Positions 38,370 through 47,178 of a stretch of 64,000 nt of DNA are shown one piece after another; position 1 is the first letter of the stretch; every line of letters begins with the position of its first letter. The DNA comes from Gammaproteobacteria bacterium. Its GTDB lineage: Bacteria; Pseudomonadota; Gammaproteobacteria; Pseudomonadales; Azotimanducaceae. Both the position numbers and the translations under genes were made by a program. Under the pieces are notes generated by a model, which worked only from the letters and a program-made list of their open reading frames with translations, had not been told where the DNA came from and searched no databases. The DNA is taken from contig JAPUIA010000115.1 in NCBI GenBank assembly GCA_027297435.1, forward strand, positions 1 to 64,000, given 5' to 3'.

Positions 38370-39734
38370 ATGTTTGAAAATCTGTCGGACCGACTCGGTC
38401 AAACGCTCAGAGGACTCTCGGGCAAGGCGCGGCTTTCTGAGGATAACGTGAGCGCAGCCATGCGCGACGTGCGCATGGCGCTCCTGGAGGCTGACGTAGC
38501 CTTGCCGGTCGTCAAGTCGTTCACCGAGAAGGTCAAATCACGGGCGATGGGCCAGGTGGTTGCCTCGGCATTAAACCCCGGTGAAGCCTTCGTCAAGATC
38601 GTGCACGAAGAACTCGTCGAGGTGATGGGCCGGGCCAACGACGCGCTCAACCTGGCGACGACGCCACCGGCAATCGTCTTGATAGCCGGTTTGCAGGGCT
38701 CCGGTAAGACCACCACGGTCGCCAAACTTGCGTTGTACCTCAAAGAGCGCGAAAAGAAGCAGGTCGCCGTCGTCAGCACCGACGTCTACCGGCCGGCGGC
38801 CATCGAACAACTGGCCACGTTGGCGGCCGAAGTCGGGGCCCAGTTCATTGCGTCGAGTACGGATGAACAACCGCTCGACATCGCCGAACGCGCGGTGGCC
38901 GAGGCCAAAACCCGGTTTGCCGACGTTCTGATCGTCGATACTGCCGGGCGTTTGGCGATCGACGAAGCAATGATGGCCGAGATCAGGTCGTTGCAAGCCG
39001 TGTTGAAACCCATTGAAACACTGTTCGTCGTCGATGCGATGACCGGTCAGGATGCAGCTAACACGGCCAAGGCTTTCAACGACGCATTGAACCTGACCGG
39101 CGTGGTGCTGGCCAAGGCCGACGGCGACGCGCGGGGGGGTGCTGCCTTGTCGGTGCGCGCGATTACCGGCAAACCCATCAAGTTCATTGGTATGGGCGAA
39201 AAAACCGATGCGTTGGAGCCTTTTCACCCGGATCGCCTGGCATCCCGTATCCTCGGAATGGGCGATGTTCTGTCGCTGATCGAGGAGGCCGAACGCAAGG
39301 TAGATAAAAAGAAGGCGCAACGGCTCGCGAAAAAGATCTCACGTGGTAAGAAGTTCGACCTGGAAGACTTTCGCGATCAGCTGCAGCAGATGGCCAACAT
39401 GGGCGGTATCACCAGCATGCTCGACAAAATGCCGGGCATGAACCGGTTGCCGCCGGCGGCGCAAGCGCGGGTTGACGATGGCCAGTTCACGCAGATGGCG
39501 GTGATCATCGATTCGATGACACTTAAGGAACGGCGCTTTCCGGATGTGATCACCGGTTCGCGCAAGCAGCGCATTGCGAAGGGCAGTGGCACCCACGTAC
39601 CGGAAGTCAATCGCTTGTTGAAGCAGCACAAACAGATGCAGAAGATGATGAAAAAGGTGACGAAGAAGGGCGGCATGCAAAAGATGATGCGCGCCCTGCA
39701 GGGGCAACGGCCGCCCCCGGGGATGCCCCGATAG
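38370..39734 (+). CDS. ffh: signal recognition particle protein Ffh
   Basis: Ffh is the GTPase of the bacterial SRP, which brings nascent inner-membrane proteins to FtsY/SecYEG. Its 454 residues hold an N domain, a G domain with GLQGSGKTTTVAKLA, DTAGRL and AKADGDARGG, and a Met-rich M domain (MANMGGITSMLDKMPGMNRLP and a C-terminal MQKMMKKVTKKGGMQKMM). The ATG at 38370 is preferred over the TTG at 38367. Confidence 0.97.
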   Translation: MFENLSDRLGQTLRGLSGKARLSEDNVSAAMRDVRMALLEADVALPVVKSFTEKVKSRAMGQVVASALNPGEAFVKIVHEELVEVMGRANDALNLATTPPAIVLIAGLQGSGKTTTVAKLALYLKEREKKQVAVVSTDVYRPAAIEQLATLAAEVGAQFIASSTDEQPLDIAERAVAEAKTRFADVLIVDTAGRLAIDEAMMAEIRSLQAVLKPIETLFVVDAMTGQDAANTAKAFNDALNLTGVVLAKADGDARGGAALSVRAITGKPIKFIGMGEKTDALEPFHPDRLASRILGMGDVLSLIEEAERKVDKKKAQRLAKKISRGKKFDLEDFRDQLQQMANMGGITSMLDKMPGMNRLPPAAQARVDDGQFTQMAVIIDSMTLKERRFPDVITGSRKQRIAKGSGTHVPEVNRLLKQHKQMQKMMKKVTKKGGMQKMMRALQGQRPPPGMPR

Positions 39735-39737
39735 TCG

Positions 39738-39765
39738 TTGATTTCTAGTGCCTTTGCATTAGAAT
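39738..39765 (+). promoter_or_regulatory. promoter of the rpsP operon
   Basis: TTGATT (39738-39743), a 16-base spacer and TAGAAT (39760-39765), 33 bases before the rpsP ATG. The -10 context GCATTAGAAT is identical to that of the stranded promoter at 269-296. Confidence 0.75.
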
Positions 39766-39798
39766 ACCGCGCCTTTCGGCTCTAGGTTTCAGCTAAAG

Positions 39799-40167
39799 AT
39801 GGTCACGATTCGCCTGGCGCGGCACGGCTCCAAGAAGCATCCTTTCTACCACATTACGGTGGCCGATCGCGCGGCAAAACGTGATGGTCGGTTCATCGAA
39901 CGGGTTGGGTTCTTCAATCCCGTGGCGCAAGGTCAGAGCGAGGAGTTGCGTGTCGATCTGGAACGGATAGACCACTGGCTGGCCGTCGGCGCGCAACCTT
40001 CGGAGATGGTTAAGAAGCTCGTCAAACGCGCGCGTCTCTTACCGACCGGAGTGTCAACAGAAGCGCCCGCGGAGGCCTCCGCAGGAGCGCCCGAGGCCGC
40101 AGAAGCGGAAGCGCTTCAGGAGGCAGCCGCAGAAGCGCCCGAGGCCTCGGAAGCGCCAGCAAGCTAG
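39799..40167 (+). CDS. rpsP: 30S ribosomal protein S16 with Ala/Glu-rich tail
   Basis: The first 82 residues are a normal S16 ([41 protein letters not shown]). About 40 further residues follow, almost only Ala, Glu, Pro and Ser ([20 protein letters not shown]), encoded by partly repeated GAAGCGCCCGAGGCC-like DNA. Extended S16 tails are seen in some Proteobacteria. It is the first gene of rpsP-rimM-trmD-rplS. Confidence 0.96.
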   Translation: MVTIRLARHGSKKHPFYHITVADRAAKRDGRFIERVGFFNPVAQGQSEELRVDLERIDHWLAVGAQPSEMVKKLVKRARLLPTGVSTEAPAEASAGAPEAAEAEALQEAAAEAPEASEAPAS

Positions 40168-40193
40168 CAAGCCGCTCAACGCGCCAGCCAATC

Positions 40194-40712
40194 ATGGAAA
40201 CGCACGATGACGATGTGGTGATCATTGGCCACATCGGCGCGCCCTATGGGGTCAGGGGTTGGGTACGCGTCGTATCGTATACCGACCCGCCGGAGAATCT
40301 GATGGGTTACCGACCTTGGCTGGTGCAACCATCGGGTGCCGATCCTGGTGCCTGGCGATCCATCGAGTGCTCGGCCGTAAAATCGCATGGAAGCGGATTT
40401 ATCGCGACCTTCGAAGGTGTGACGGACCGCGACCAAGCGCAGGCATTGACGGGGTGTCGAATAGGCGTCGACGCCGAGGCGCTGCCTGCCGTCGACGACA
40501 ACGAGTTCTATTGGCGCGATCTTATCGGTCAAACGGTGGTGAATCAGCGCGGTGAAGTGCTCGGCTGCGTCGATCGGTTGATCGAAACCGGGGCTCGAGA
40601 CGTACTGGTGATCAATGGCCTACAGGAGGTCTTGATACCGTTTGTGGATCAATTTGTGACCGAGGTGGACCTGGACAAGCGGGTGATCCGCGTGGATTGG
40701 GAAGCTGAGTGA
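40194..40712 (+). CDS. rimM: 16S rRNA processing protein RimM
   Basis: RimM helps mature the 30S head domain and binds S19. The 172 residues have the N-terminal IGHIGAPYGVRGWVRVVSYTDPPENLMGYRPW and a C-terminal PRC-barrel part with FYWRDLIGQTVVN and IPFVDQFVTEVDLDKRVIRVDW. It is 26 bp after rpsP and shares one base with trmD (TGATG). Confidence 0.95.
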   Translation: METHDDDVVIIGHIGAPYGVRGWVRVVSYTDPPENLMGYRPWLVQPSGADPGAWRSIECSAVKSHGSGFIATFEGVTDRDQAQALTGCRIGVDAEALPAVDDNEFYWRDLIGQTVVNQRGEVLGCVDRLIETGARDVLVINGLQEVLIPFVDQFVTEVDLDKRVIRVDWEAE

Positions 40713-41488
40713 TGTGGGTTGGGGTCGTCAGCTTATTTCCGGAGATGATCAAGACCATCGCGGCGACCGGCGTGATGAGCCGAGCCATAGACACGGGCGG
40801 GTTGCGGCTCGAAGTATTCAACCCCAGAGATCATGCCGTCGACAAGCGCGCGACGGTCGATGATCGACCCTATGGAGGCGGCCCCGGCATGGTGATGATG
40901 GTCGAGCCCCTTCTGGCCGCGATCAACGAGGCGAAGACTCGAGCGCCCAAGGCGCCGAAGGTCATCTATCTGTCGCCGCAAGGTCGCCGTCTGGATCAAA
41001 GCGGCGTTGTTGCGTTGGCGGCCGAAGAGAGCTTGGTGCTATTGGCGGGTCGGTACGAGGGCATCGATGAACGGGTGGTGGAGCTTAGCGTCGACGTGGA
41101 GCTGTCGATCGGCGACTACGTCCTGACCGGCGGCGAATTGGCGGCGATGGTGGTAGTGGACGCGGTGTGCCGATTCTTGCCGGGCACGCTCGGCAACAGC
41201 GAGTCGTTGACGCAGGAATCGCACCTTGATGGATTGCTCGATTACCCGCACTATACGCGCCCCGAGAAGGCGGGTGGGCTGGATGTACCGCCCGTACTGT
41301 TGAGTGGCGACCATCGTGCCGTAGAGGAATGGCGTAAACGGGCCGCGTTGCGGCGTACCTGGGAGCGCCGGCCGGACTTACTTGCGAACCGGTGTTTGAC
41401 CGATGCGGAATTGGAGTTGTTGGAAACCCGGCAAGCGCCCGCCGGACGTCGACGTCCGTCGGATGACGAATGGACGAGTAGGAGATGA
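40712..41488 (+). CDS. trmD: tRNA (guanine-N1)-methyltransferase TrmD
   Basis: TrmD makes m1G37 and so prevents frameshifting. It is a trefoil-knot protein of 258 residues: MWVGVVSLFPEMIKTI at the start, RPYGGGPGMVMMVEPL, AGRYEGIDERV and the knot segment SIGDYVLTGGELAAMVV. The ATG at 40712 matches the usual MW start; the track begins one codon earlier with GTG. It is 3 bp from rplS. Confidence 0.97.
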   Translation: MWVGVVSLFPEMIKTIAATGVMSRAIDTGGLRLEVFNPRDHAVDKRATVDDRPYGGGPGMVMMVEPLLAAINEAKTRAPKAPKVIYLSPQGRRLDQSGVVALAAEESLVLLAGRYEGIDERVVELSVDVELSIGDYVLTGGELAAMVVVDAVCRFLPGTLGNSESLTQESHLDGLLDYPHYTRPEKAGGLDVPPVLLSGDHRAVEEWRKRAALRRTWERRPDLLANRCLTDAELELLETRQAPAGRRRPSDDEWTSRR

Positions 41489-41491
41489 ACC

Positions 41492-41842
41492 GTGCGTAGG
41501 AACAAAACTTTAGAAGCGCTCGAAAACGAGCAGTTGAAGACCGACGTGCCGGAATTCTCCACCGGCGATACCGTCGTCGTTCAAGTCAAAGTTCGAGAGG
41601 GCAATCGGGCGCGGTTACAAGCATTCGAAGGTGTCGTCATCGGCAAGCGTAATCGGGGCTTAAATTCTTCCTTCACGGTACGCAAGATCTCGCACGGGGT
41701 TGGCGTTGAGCGTTCGTTCCAGACCCACAGCCCGTTGATTGCCTCGATCACCGTGAAACGCAAAGGTGATGTGCGCAAGGCCAAGCTCTACTATCTGCGT
41801 GAACGTTCGGGCCGGTCGGCTCGCATCAAAGAGAAAGTATGA
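41492..41842 (+). CDS. rplS: 50S ribosomal protein L19
   Basis: L19 is 116 residues, with the typical [48 protein letters not shown]-type core (bridging the 30S-50S interface) and a basic tail [18 protein letters not shown]. The start is GTG, 3 bp after trmD. It ends the rpsP operon. A REP-like sequence begins 8 bp after the stop. Confidence 0.97.
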   Translation: MRRNKTLEALENEQLKTDVPEFSTGDTVVVQVKVREGNRARLQAFEGVVIGKRNRGLNSSFTVRKISHGVGVERSFQTHSPLIASITVKRKGDVRKAKLYYLRERSGRSARIKEKV

Positions 41843-41850
41843 ATCTGGGG

Positions 41851-41872
41851 GTAGGAGCGGCTTGAGCCGCGA
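41851..41872 (+). repeat. REP-like unit GTAGGAGCGGCTTGAGCCGCGA
   Basis: This 22-base sequence differs at one position from the unit at 56307-56328 (GTAGGAGCGGCTTCAGCCGCGA). Inside it GCGGCT and AGCCGC pair. This type of sequence is common between genes in Pseudomonas- and Xanthomonas-like genomes as REP elements moved by RAYT transposases. Confidence 0.75.
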
Positions 41873-41964
41873 TCCGATTGGTCAGATGGACAAAGGAAGC
41901 CGCGGCAACCCGTCCGAAGGACGGGCAGCCGCCTTCTACCTAAGCGATAGCAAGCCAAAAAGAT

Positions 41965-42020
41965 CCAGCTTGCTAGGCTTTGGGGACCAGGGAGGGGGAG
42001 AGAGCAGCCTAGCAAGCTGG
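41965..42020. repeat. 15-bp perfect inverted repeat
   Basis: CCAGCTTGCTAGGCT (41965-41979) and AGCCTAGCAAGCTGG (42006-42020) are exact reverse complements around a purine-rich 26-base loop (GGGGACCAGGGAGGGGGAGAGAG). It is a strong RNA hairpin if transcribed from the rpsP operon and might protect or end that transcript. Confidence 0.85.
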
Positions 42021-42304
42021 TTATGTTCCTATCCCGGGAGAGACGTCCGGTTTAGGCTACACTTCAACGCAACTAGGGGACAGCTGGTGTTATCGTTGAA
42101 GCTTGTCCATCAGGTTTGCAGGTTGCGTGCCAACTCGCGCAGAATATTCCCAACAACCCCGCACTTCGATTAAATCTTCGGCTATTTCAGTAACTTACGA
42201 TAACATCGCACTTGAGTTAGCGATGTTGGTAGCGCGTTGATCGTCGAATTCAGGGTGTCTTTGCAGGTCAGGTCTGGTCAAAAAGTGTCGGTCGGGGCGG
42301 ATTC

Positions 42305-43183
42305 GTGACGTCCGATCGAGTCATTGACCAATATATTGACGAAATCTGGCTCGAAAAAGGTTTGAGCGAAAATACCCTCGCCGCCTATCGGCGGGATCTC
42401 GACGCCCTTGGGCACGGGCTTTGCAAGCCGCTGCTCGAGGCTACTGAACCCGACTTGATGGCCATGCTCGCCAAACGTTATGAGCAAGGCTATCAAGCGC
42501 GTAGCTCGGCGAGGTGGTTGTCGTGCATCAAGGGATTCTATCGCCACAATCTCGCCAAGGGCCGGTCGAAATCCGATCCCGCTGCGCACCTCGAGCACCC
42601 CAAGCTCGGTCGGCCGTTGCCGACTTCGTTGTCGGAAAGCGAAATCAAAGCGTTGCTGTCGGCGCCGGAAGTGGAGCGGCCAATCGGGTTGCGTGACAGG
42701 GCAATGCTCGAAGTGCTCTATGCGACGGGTTTGCGCATCTCTGAGTTGATAGGGTTGAGCATGGCATCGATCAACCTGCGACAAGGCGTGGTACGGGTCG
42801 TGGGCAAGGGCGGTAAAGAGCGATTAGTGCCGGTCGGCCAAGAGGCGCTCAGATGGGTCGTACGATTTGTCGAGGAAGGCCGCGAAGCGCTTTCCGGCGC
42901 CGATACTGCCGTATTGTTTCCGAGTCGCCGCGGCCGGGCAATGACGCGCCAGACATTCTGGCACGCGGTGCGCAAGTATGCCGTGAAGGCAGGCATCGAC
43001 CGCACGGTCTCGCCGCATACGTTACGTCACGCCTTTGCCACCCACCTGTTGAATCACGGGGCTGACCTGCGGGCGGTGCAGATGATGCTCGGGCATGCCG
43101 ACCTGTCCACAACCCAAATATACACACATATCGCGCAGGCGCGTCTCAAAGAGCTACACAAAACCCACCACCCTCGCGGCTAG
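42305..43183 (+). CDS. xerD: tyrosine recombinase XerD
   Basis: XerD resolves chromosome dimers at dif together with XerC. The 292 residues have an N-terminal SAM-like domain (IDQYIDEIWLEKGLSENTLAAYRRDL) and a catalytic domain with ATGLRISELIGL (Arg), GKGGKERLVP (Lys), HTLRHAFATHLL (His-x-x-Arg) and LGHADLSTTQIYTH (His, Tyr). The start is GTG. The position before dsbC and hom is that of Pseudomonas-like xerD. It is intact, unlike the integrase at 2727. Confidence 0.94.
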   Translation: MTSDRVIDQYIDEIWLEKGLSENTLAAYRRDLDALGHGLCKPLLEATEPDLMAMLAKRYEQGYQARSSARWLSCIKGFYRHNLAKGRSKSDPAAHLEHPKLGRPLPTSLSESEIKALLSAPEVERPIGLRDRAMLEVLYATGLRISELIGLSMASINLRQGVVRVVGKGGKERLVPVGQEALRWVVRFVEEGREALSGADTAVLFPSRRGRAMTRQTFWHAVRKYAVKAGIDRTVSPHTLRHAFATHLLNHGADLRAVQMMLGHADLSTTQIYTHIAQARLKELHKTHHPRG

Positions 43184-43286
43184 GCGTCACCCTCGCCACA
43201 CAAAAGAGGGATTCCGTGATAGAGAGAGATCTAATGCGTCGCTTCGTGGTCTAAACTACCCGATAATGTGCGATTGGTTCCGGACA

Positions 43287-44072
43287 ATGAGTAGACAGGC
43301 AGTGACGAGGCGATGGATCAGATGTTTGATGATGGTCATCGGCGTCTCCTTGTTGGCGCAAGCCGAGGGCGTGTCGGCACAGGCAGAGGGCCTCATGCCA
43401 GAGACGGCTCAAGATCTCCCGGATCCGGAACTGGTAGCAAAGCTCAAGGCGCTCAGACCTGACATTCCGATCGAAGCGGTTTTGACAACACCCCTCGAGG
43501 GGATCTATGCGTTGGAACTCACAGGCGGAACCGTGTTGTACGGCACTGCTGACGGACGCTACCTGTTCGCGGGTGACATGTACGAGTTGCGGGAAGAGGG
43601 TCTCGTCAACCTGACCGAAGACCGACGCACACGCAAACGTAGGGTCTTGATCGACGAGGTCGCAATCGACGACATGGCGGTGTTTCCCGCAGCCGGTGAG
43701 CGCAAGGCCGTCATCAATGTGTTTACGGATGTGGATTGCTCATATTGCCGCAAGTTGCATCTGGAGATGGCCGATCTGAATGCGCTCGGCATCGAAGTGC
43801 GGTATTTGGCCTACCCGCGTGCGGGCGTCGGGTCACGCTCATATCAAAAAATTGTATCCGCCTGGTGTTCCGGCAATCGCAACGCCGCAATCACCGAGCT
43901 GAAGCTCGGCAAGAGCATTCCTGATCGAACCTGCCAGAATCCGGTCGCCGATCACTTTGAGCTCGGCCGTCTCGTCGGTGTGACGGGTACGCCCGCCATC
44001 GTTACCGAGGACGGACGCTTGCTGCCGGGCTACATGGCGGCAAGCGACTTGGCCGCGGCTATCGGGTTGTAA
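43287..44072 (+). CDS. dsbC: thiol:disulfide interchange protein DsbC
   Basis: This is a periplasmic disulfide isomerase of 261 residues from the ATG at 43287. A signal peptide (about 1-31, ending GVSAQA) is followed by the dimerisation domain and a thioredoxin fold with active site CSYC at 151-154 (the usual DsbC has CGYC), and VTGTPAIVTEDG with the cis-Pro. ATG at 43266 is an alternative start; the track's ORF begins in xerD. A second Cys pair (WCSGN and RTC) is also kept. Confidence 0.93.
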   Translation: MSRQAVTRRWIRCLMMVIGVSLLAQAEGVSAQAEGLMPETAQDLPDPELVAKLKALRPDIPIEAVLTTPLEGIYALELTGGTVLYGTADGRYLFAGDMYELREEGLVNLTEDRRTRKRRVLIDEVAIDDMAVFPAAGERKAVINVFTDVDCSYCRKLHLEMADLNALGIEVRYLAYPRAGVGSRSYQKIVSAWCSGNRNAAITELKLGKSIPDRTCQNPVADHFELGRLVGVTGTPAIVTEDGRLLPGYMAASDLAAAIGL

Positions 44073-44118
44073 GATCAATAACGCTACAGGCGAGTAACAT
44101 AGGGTTACCGCGTACGCT

Positions 44119-45420
44119 TTGGGACGCACTAAACACTTGGATCCGCTTCGAATTGGTATCGCTGGGCTTGGCACGGTGGCTCAAGGGCTGTTGGAGATCT
44201 TACACGCCAACTCGAGTGAGATTACCCGTCGCGCCGGACGTTCGCTGTCGGTCGTACGCGTGGCGAGTCGCTCGCCAAAACCCTCGGTAGACCTGGGTAC
44301 AGCCGATTTCTCCACCGATCTCTCTACTTTGCACGACGCCGATATAGACGTTGTCGTCGAACTGATTGGCGGGGAAGACACCGCGTTGCAACTGGTTCGC
44401 GATGCCATGGCGCACAAGCAATCGGTGGTAACCGCCAACAAGGCGATTATCGCGCGCCACGGAAACGAACTGGTCGCCGACGCGGGGCGCGAAGGTGTCA
44501 TGTTGGGGTTCGAAGCCGCGGTAGCGGGTGGTGTTCCGATCGTCAATGCGCTGACCCGCGGAATGGTCGGCAATCGGGTGCAGTGGATAGCCGGCATCAT
44601 CAACGGCACCTCCAACTATATCCTCACCGCCATGGCCGATCATGGGTCGACGTTTGCGGCGGCTTTACAGGAAGCCCAGGGGCTTGGCTATGCGGAAGCC
44701 GATCCGGCGTTCGACGTCGAGGGCGTGGATGCGGCGCACAAACTGACGATTTTGGCGGCCTTGGCTTTCGACACCGATTTCAGATTCGACGCGGTTTACA
44801 CCGAGGGCATTACGCATATAACGACGGAGGATATCGAGTACGCACGCGAACTCGGCTACGCGATCAAACATCTCGGCATCGCTCGCTCTTCTCAGGATGG
44901 TATCGAGGCTCGCGTACATCCTTGTTTGATACCCCGCAATTGTATGCTCGCCAATGTCGACGACGTCATGAACGCTGTACTCGTGCATGCCGATGCCGCG
45001 GGACCGACGTTGTACTACGGTGCCGGGGCCGGTGCGCGCCCAACCGCTTCCGCCGTCATCGCGGATCTGGTGGCGATGGCTCGCGGTGATGCGGTCGACT
45101 TCAAGGTGGGCGGTGCCGATCACGGGGCGTTGAACATGGAGCAGGTGGAAACAGCCTACTATCTACGCGTTCCGAGCCTGGACGAGCCGGGCGTGTTTGC
45201 CCGCGTCGCGACGATATTGAGCGAGCACGCAATCAGTATCGAAGGCGCGATACAACGTGAACGTGCCGTTCACGTCGATACGTCGGCTAGCTGGGTGCCC
45301 ATCATCATTCTCACTCACCGCGTGCGTGAGCACGTGATGACGTCGGCGCTCAAGGCGGTCCAAGCATTGCCGGAAATCGTGGGTGAGATCATGCGGATAC
45401 GCGTCGAACAACTGGATTGA
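44119..45420 (+). CDS. hom: homoserine dehydrogenase
   Basis: This enzyme reduces aspartate semialdehyde to homoserine for threonine and methionine. The 433-residue monofunctional form shows RIGIAGLGTVAQGLLEIL (NAD-binding), AAVAGGVPIVNALTRGMVGNRVQWIAGIINGTSNYIL (the HSDH signature) and a C-terminal ACT domain from about 350 (LDEPGVFARVATILSEHAISIEGAIQ), suggesting threonine feedback. The start is TTG; another TTG lies 6 codons later. thrC, which follows hom in Pseudomonas, is absent and recJ follows after 7 bp. Confidence 0.95.
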   Translation: MGRTKHLDPLRIGIAGLGTVAQGLLEILHANSSEITRRAGRSLSVVRVASRSPKPSVDLGTADFSTDLSTLHDADIDVVVELIGGEDTALQLVRDAMAHKQSVVTANKAIIARHGNELVADAGREGVMLGFEAAVAGGVPIVNALTRGMVGNRVQWIAGIINGTSNYILTAMADHGSTFAAALQEAQGLGYAEADPAFDVEGVDAAHKLTILAALAFDTDFRFDAVYTEGITHITTEDIEYARELGYAIKHLGIARSSQDGIEARVHPCLIPRNCMLANVDDVMNAVLVHADAAGPTLYYGAGAGARPTASAVIADLVAMARGDAVDFKVGGADHGALNMEQVETAYYLRVPSLDEPGVFARVATILSEHAISIEGAIQRERAVHVDTSASWVPIIILTHRVREHVMTSALKAVQALPEIVGEIMRIRVEQLD

Positions 45421-45427
45421 GCAACGC

Positions 45428-47146
45428 TTGAGCACACCGGTTGCCATCGTCGAGCGAGACGGAACTACGCCGGACCTACCGGACGTGAACCCTTTGTTGC
45501 GGCGCGTTTACGGCAATCGAAGTATCGAGTCGGCAGACCATTTGGACCGTTCACTTGGGAAGCTTGCGAGCCCCACAGACCTTCGTCAAATCGATACCGC
45601 AGCGAGGCGCATCATCGAGGCGCTACGCCATCGAGAGAACTTGCTGATCATCGGCGATTTCGATGCGGACGGAGCGACGTCGGTCGCGCTCGCGGTCTCG
45701 CTTCTCGAGGCGTTTGGCGCGAAGAACGTGGGCTACCTGGTCCCCAACCGTTTCGAGTTCGGTTACGGCCTCTCGCCGGAGATCGTTGAGGTGGCCTTGG
45801 CGGAGGAACCCAAAGTAATCGTTACCGTCGATAACGGGGTCTCGAGCTTAGCCGGTGTCGCGCTGGCCAATAGCCACGGCATCGATGTCATCATCACCGA
45901 TCACCACCTGCCAGGAAGCGAGCTTCCTGACGCGCATGCCATCGTCAACCCCAATGTGCCGGGCTGTCCTTTTCCCAGCAAGGTGATCGCAGGCGTGGGC
46001 GTCATCTACTATGTCCTCAGTCGGGTGCGGGCCGGGCTGCGTGAGTGTGACTGGTTTGCCGAGCAGCAAATCGATGAACCGAATATGGCGGACTGGTTGG
46101 ACCTGGTGGCGCTCGGCACGGTAGCAGATGTGGTACCGCTCGATCAGAACAATCGAGTGTTGGTGCATCAAGGACTGTTGCGAATTCGCAAAGGGCGATG
46201 CCGACCGGGCATTAAGGCACTGTGCGAGATAGCGCGGCGCGATCTCTTCAACCTGCAGGCCTCGGACCTGGGCTTTGCGTTAGGACCGCGGCTGAACGCG
46301 GCCGGCCGACTCGATGACATGAGGCTTGGTATCAAGTGTTTGCTGGCCGAGGATGTGACCGAGGCGCGGCGATTGGCGACCGCGCTCGATGAGCTCAACA
46401 AAGCCAGGCGCGAGCTTGAACAAGATATGGTCGCGGACGCTGAACTCATCGTGCGCAATCATGCAATAGCGGTCGGGGATCGTTATGGGATCACGGTTTA
46501 CGATCCGAGTTGGCATCAAGGCGTCATCGGTATCGTGGCGGGCCGGTTGCGCGAGAAGATCCATCGACCCGTCGTCGCCTTCGCAGAGGCCGGTCCGCAC
46601 GCACCGGGAGAGTTGAAAGGCTCTGCACGCTCATTGTCCGAGTTGCATATTCGCGATGTCTTCGACGCGGTGGCGAGTCGCTATCCGGGACTATTGGAGA
46701 AATTTGGCGGTCATGCGATGGCTGCGGGATTGAGCATCAAACGTATTCACTATGCACGGTTCGCCAAAGCCTTTGATCAAGAGGTGCGCAATCGATTGCC
46801 CGCAAGCGCTCTGTCTCCGCGCATCGAAACCGATGGCGAGCTCGATGCATCAGACCTGACACTCGAGACCGCTGCGCTACTCGACGATGCCGGACCTTGG
46901 GGACAGGGCTTTCCAGAGCCGCAGTTTCATGGCGTGTTCGACCTGATCAGTCAGCGGGTCGTTGGTGAACATCACCTGAAGCTCGTGCTGCGGTATGAAG
47001 GTCGACTTCTGGATGGCATCGCTTTCCGCCAACCGCCCTTGGGTGATGTGGGTCGGGTAAAGGTCGTCTATCGTTTGCAGAGCAACGACTATACCGGTAC
47101 CCCAACGCTGCAACTGCTAGTGGAGCATATGCAGGCATTGGCATAA
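45428..47146 (+). CDS. recJ: single-stranded-DNA-specific exonuclease RecJ
   Basis: RecJ is a 5'-3' ssDNA exonuclease of the RecF and mismatch-repair pathways. The TTG at 45428 gives 572 residues, near the E. coli 577; the track ORF begins within hom. The DHH-family motifs are IIGDFDADGATSVAL, VTVDNGVSS and ITDHHLPGSELPDAHAIVNP; the DHHA1 domain has GGHAMAAGLSI; the C-terminal OB fold follows. Confidence 0.95.
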   Translation: MSTPVAIVERDGTTPDLPDVNPLLRRVYGNRSIESADHLDRSLGKLASPTDLRQIDTAARRIIEALRHRENLLIIGDFDADGATSVALAVSLLEAFGAKNVGYLVPNRFEFGYGLSPEIVEVALAEEPKVIVTVDNGVSSLAGVALANSHGIDVIITDHHLPGSELPDAHAIVNPNVPGCPFPSKVIAGVGVIYYVLSRVRAGLRECDWFAEQQIDEPNMADWLDLVALGTVADVVPLDQNNRVLVHQGLLRIRKGRCRPGIKALCEIARRDLFNLQASDLGFALGPRLNAAGRLDDMRLGIKCLLAEDVTEARRLATALDELNKARRELEQDMVADAELIVRNHAIAVGDRYGITVYDPSWHQGVIGIVAGRLREKIHRPVVAFAEAGPHAPGELKGSARSLSELHIRDVFDAVASRYPGLLEKFGGHAMAAGLSIKRIHYARFAKAFDQEVRNRLPASALSPRIETDGELDASDLTLETAALLDDAGPWGQGFPEPQFHGVFDLISQRVVGEHHLKLVLRYEGRLLDGIAFRQPPLGDVGRVKVVYRLQSNDYTGTPTLQLLVEHMQALA

Positions 47147-47178
47147 ACTGGCGCGCTTTTAGCGGACCATCGAACGAT

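Larger units (their letters stand above)
41843..42304. other. 462-bp gap between rplS and xerD holding REP-like and inverted repeats
   Basis: No gene is supported here. From left to right it holds a REP-like unit (41851-41872), a degenerate opposite half ending CCTTCTACC near 41940, a 15-bp perfect inverted repeat (41965-42020) and a short inverted repeat AACATCGC/GCGATGTT (42202-42227). None has a following T-run. An xerD promoter is expected in the last 100 bases, but I see no clear one. Confidence 0.6.
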
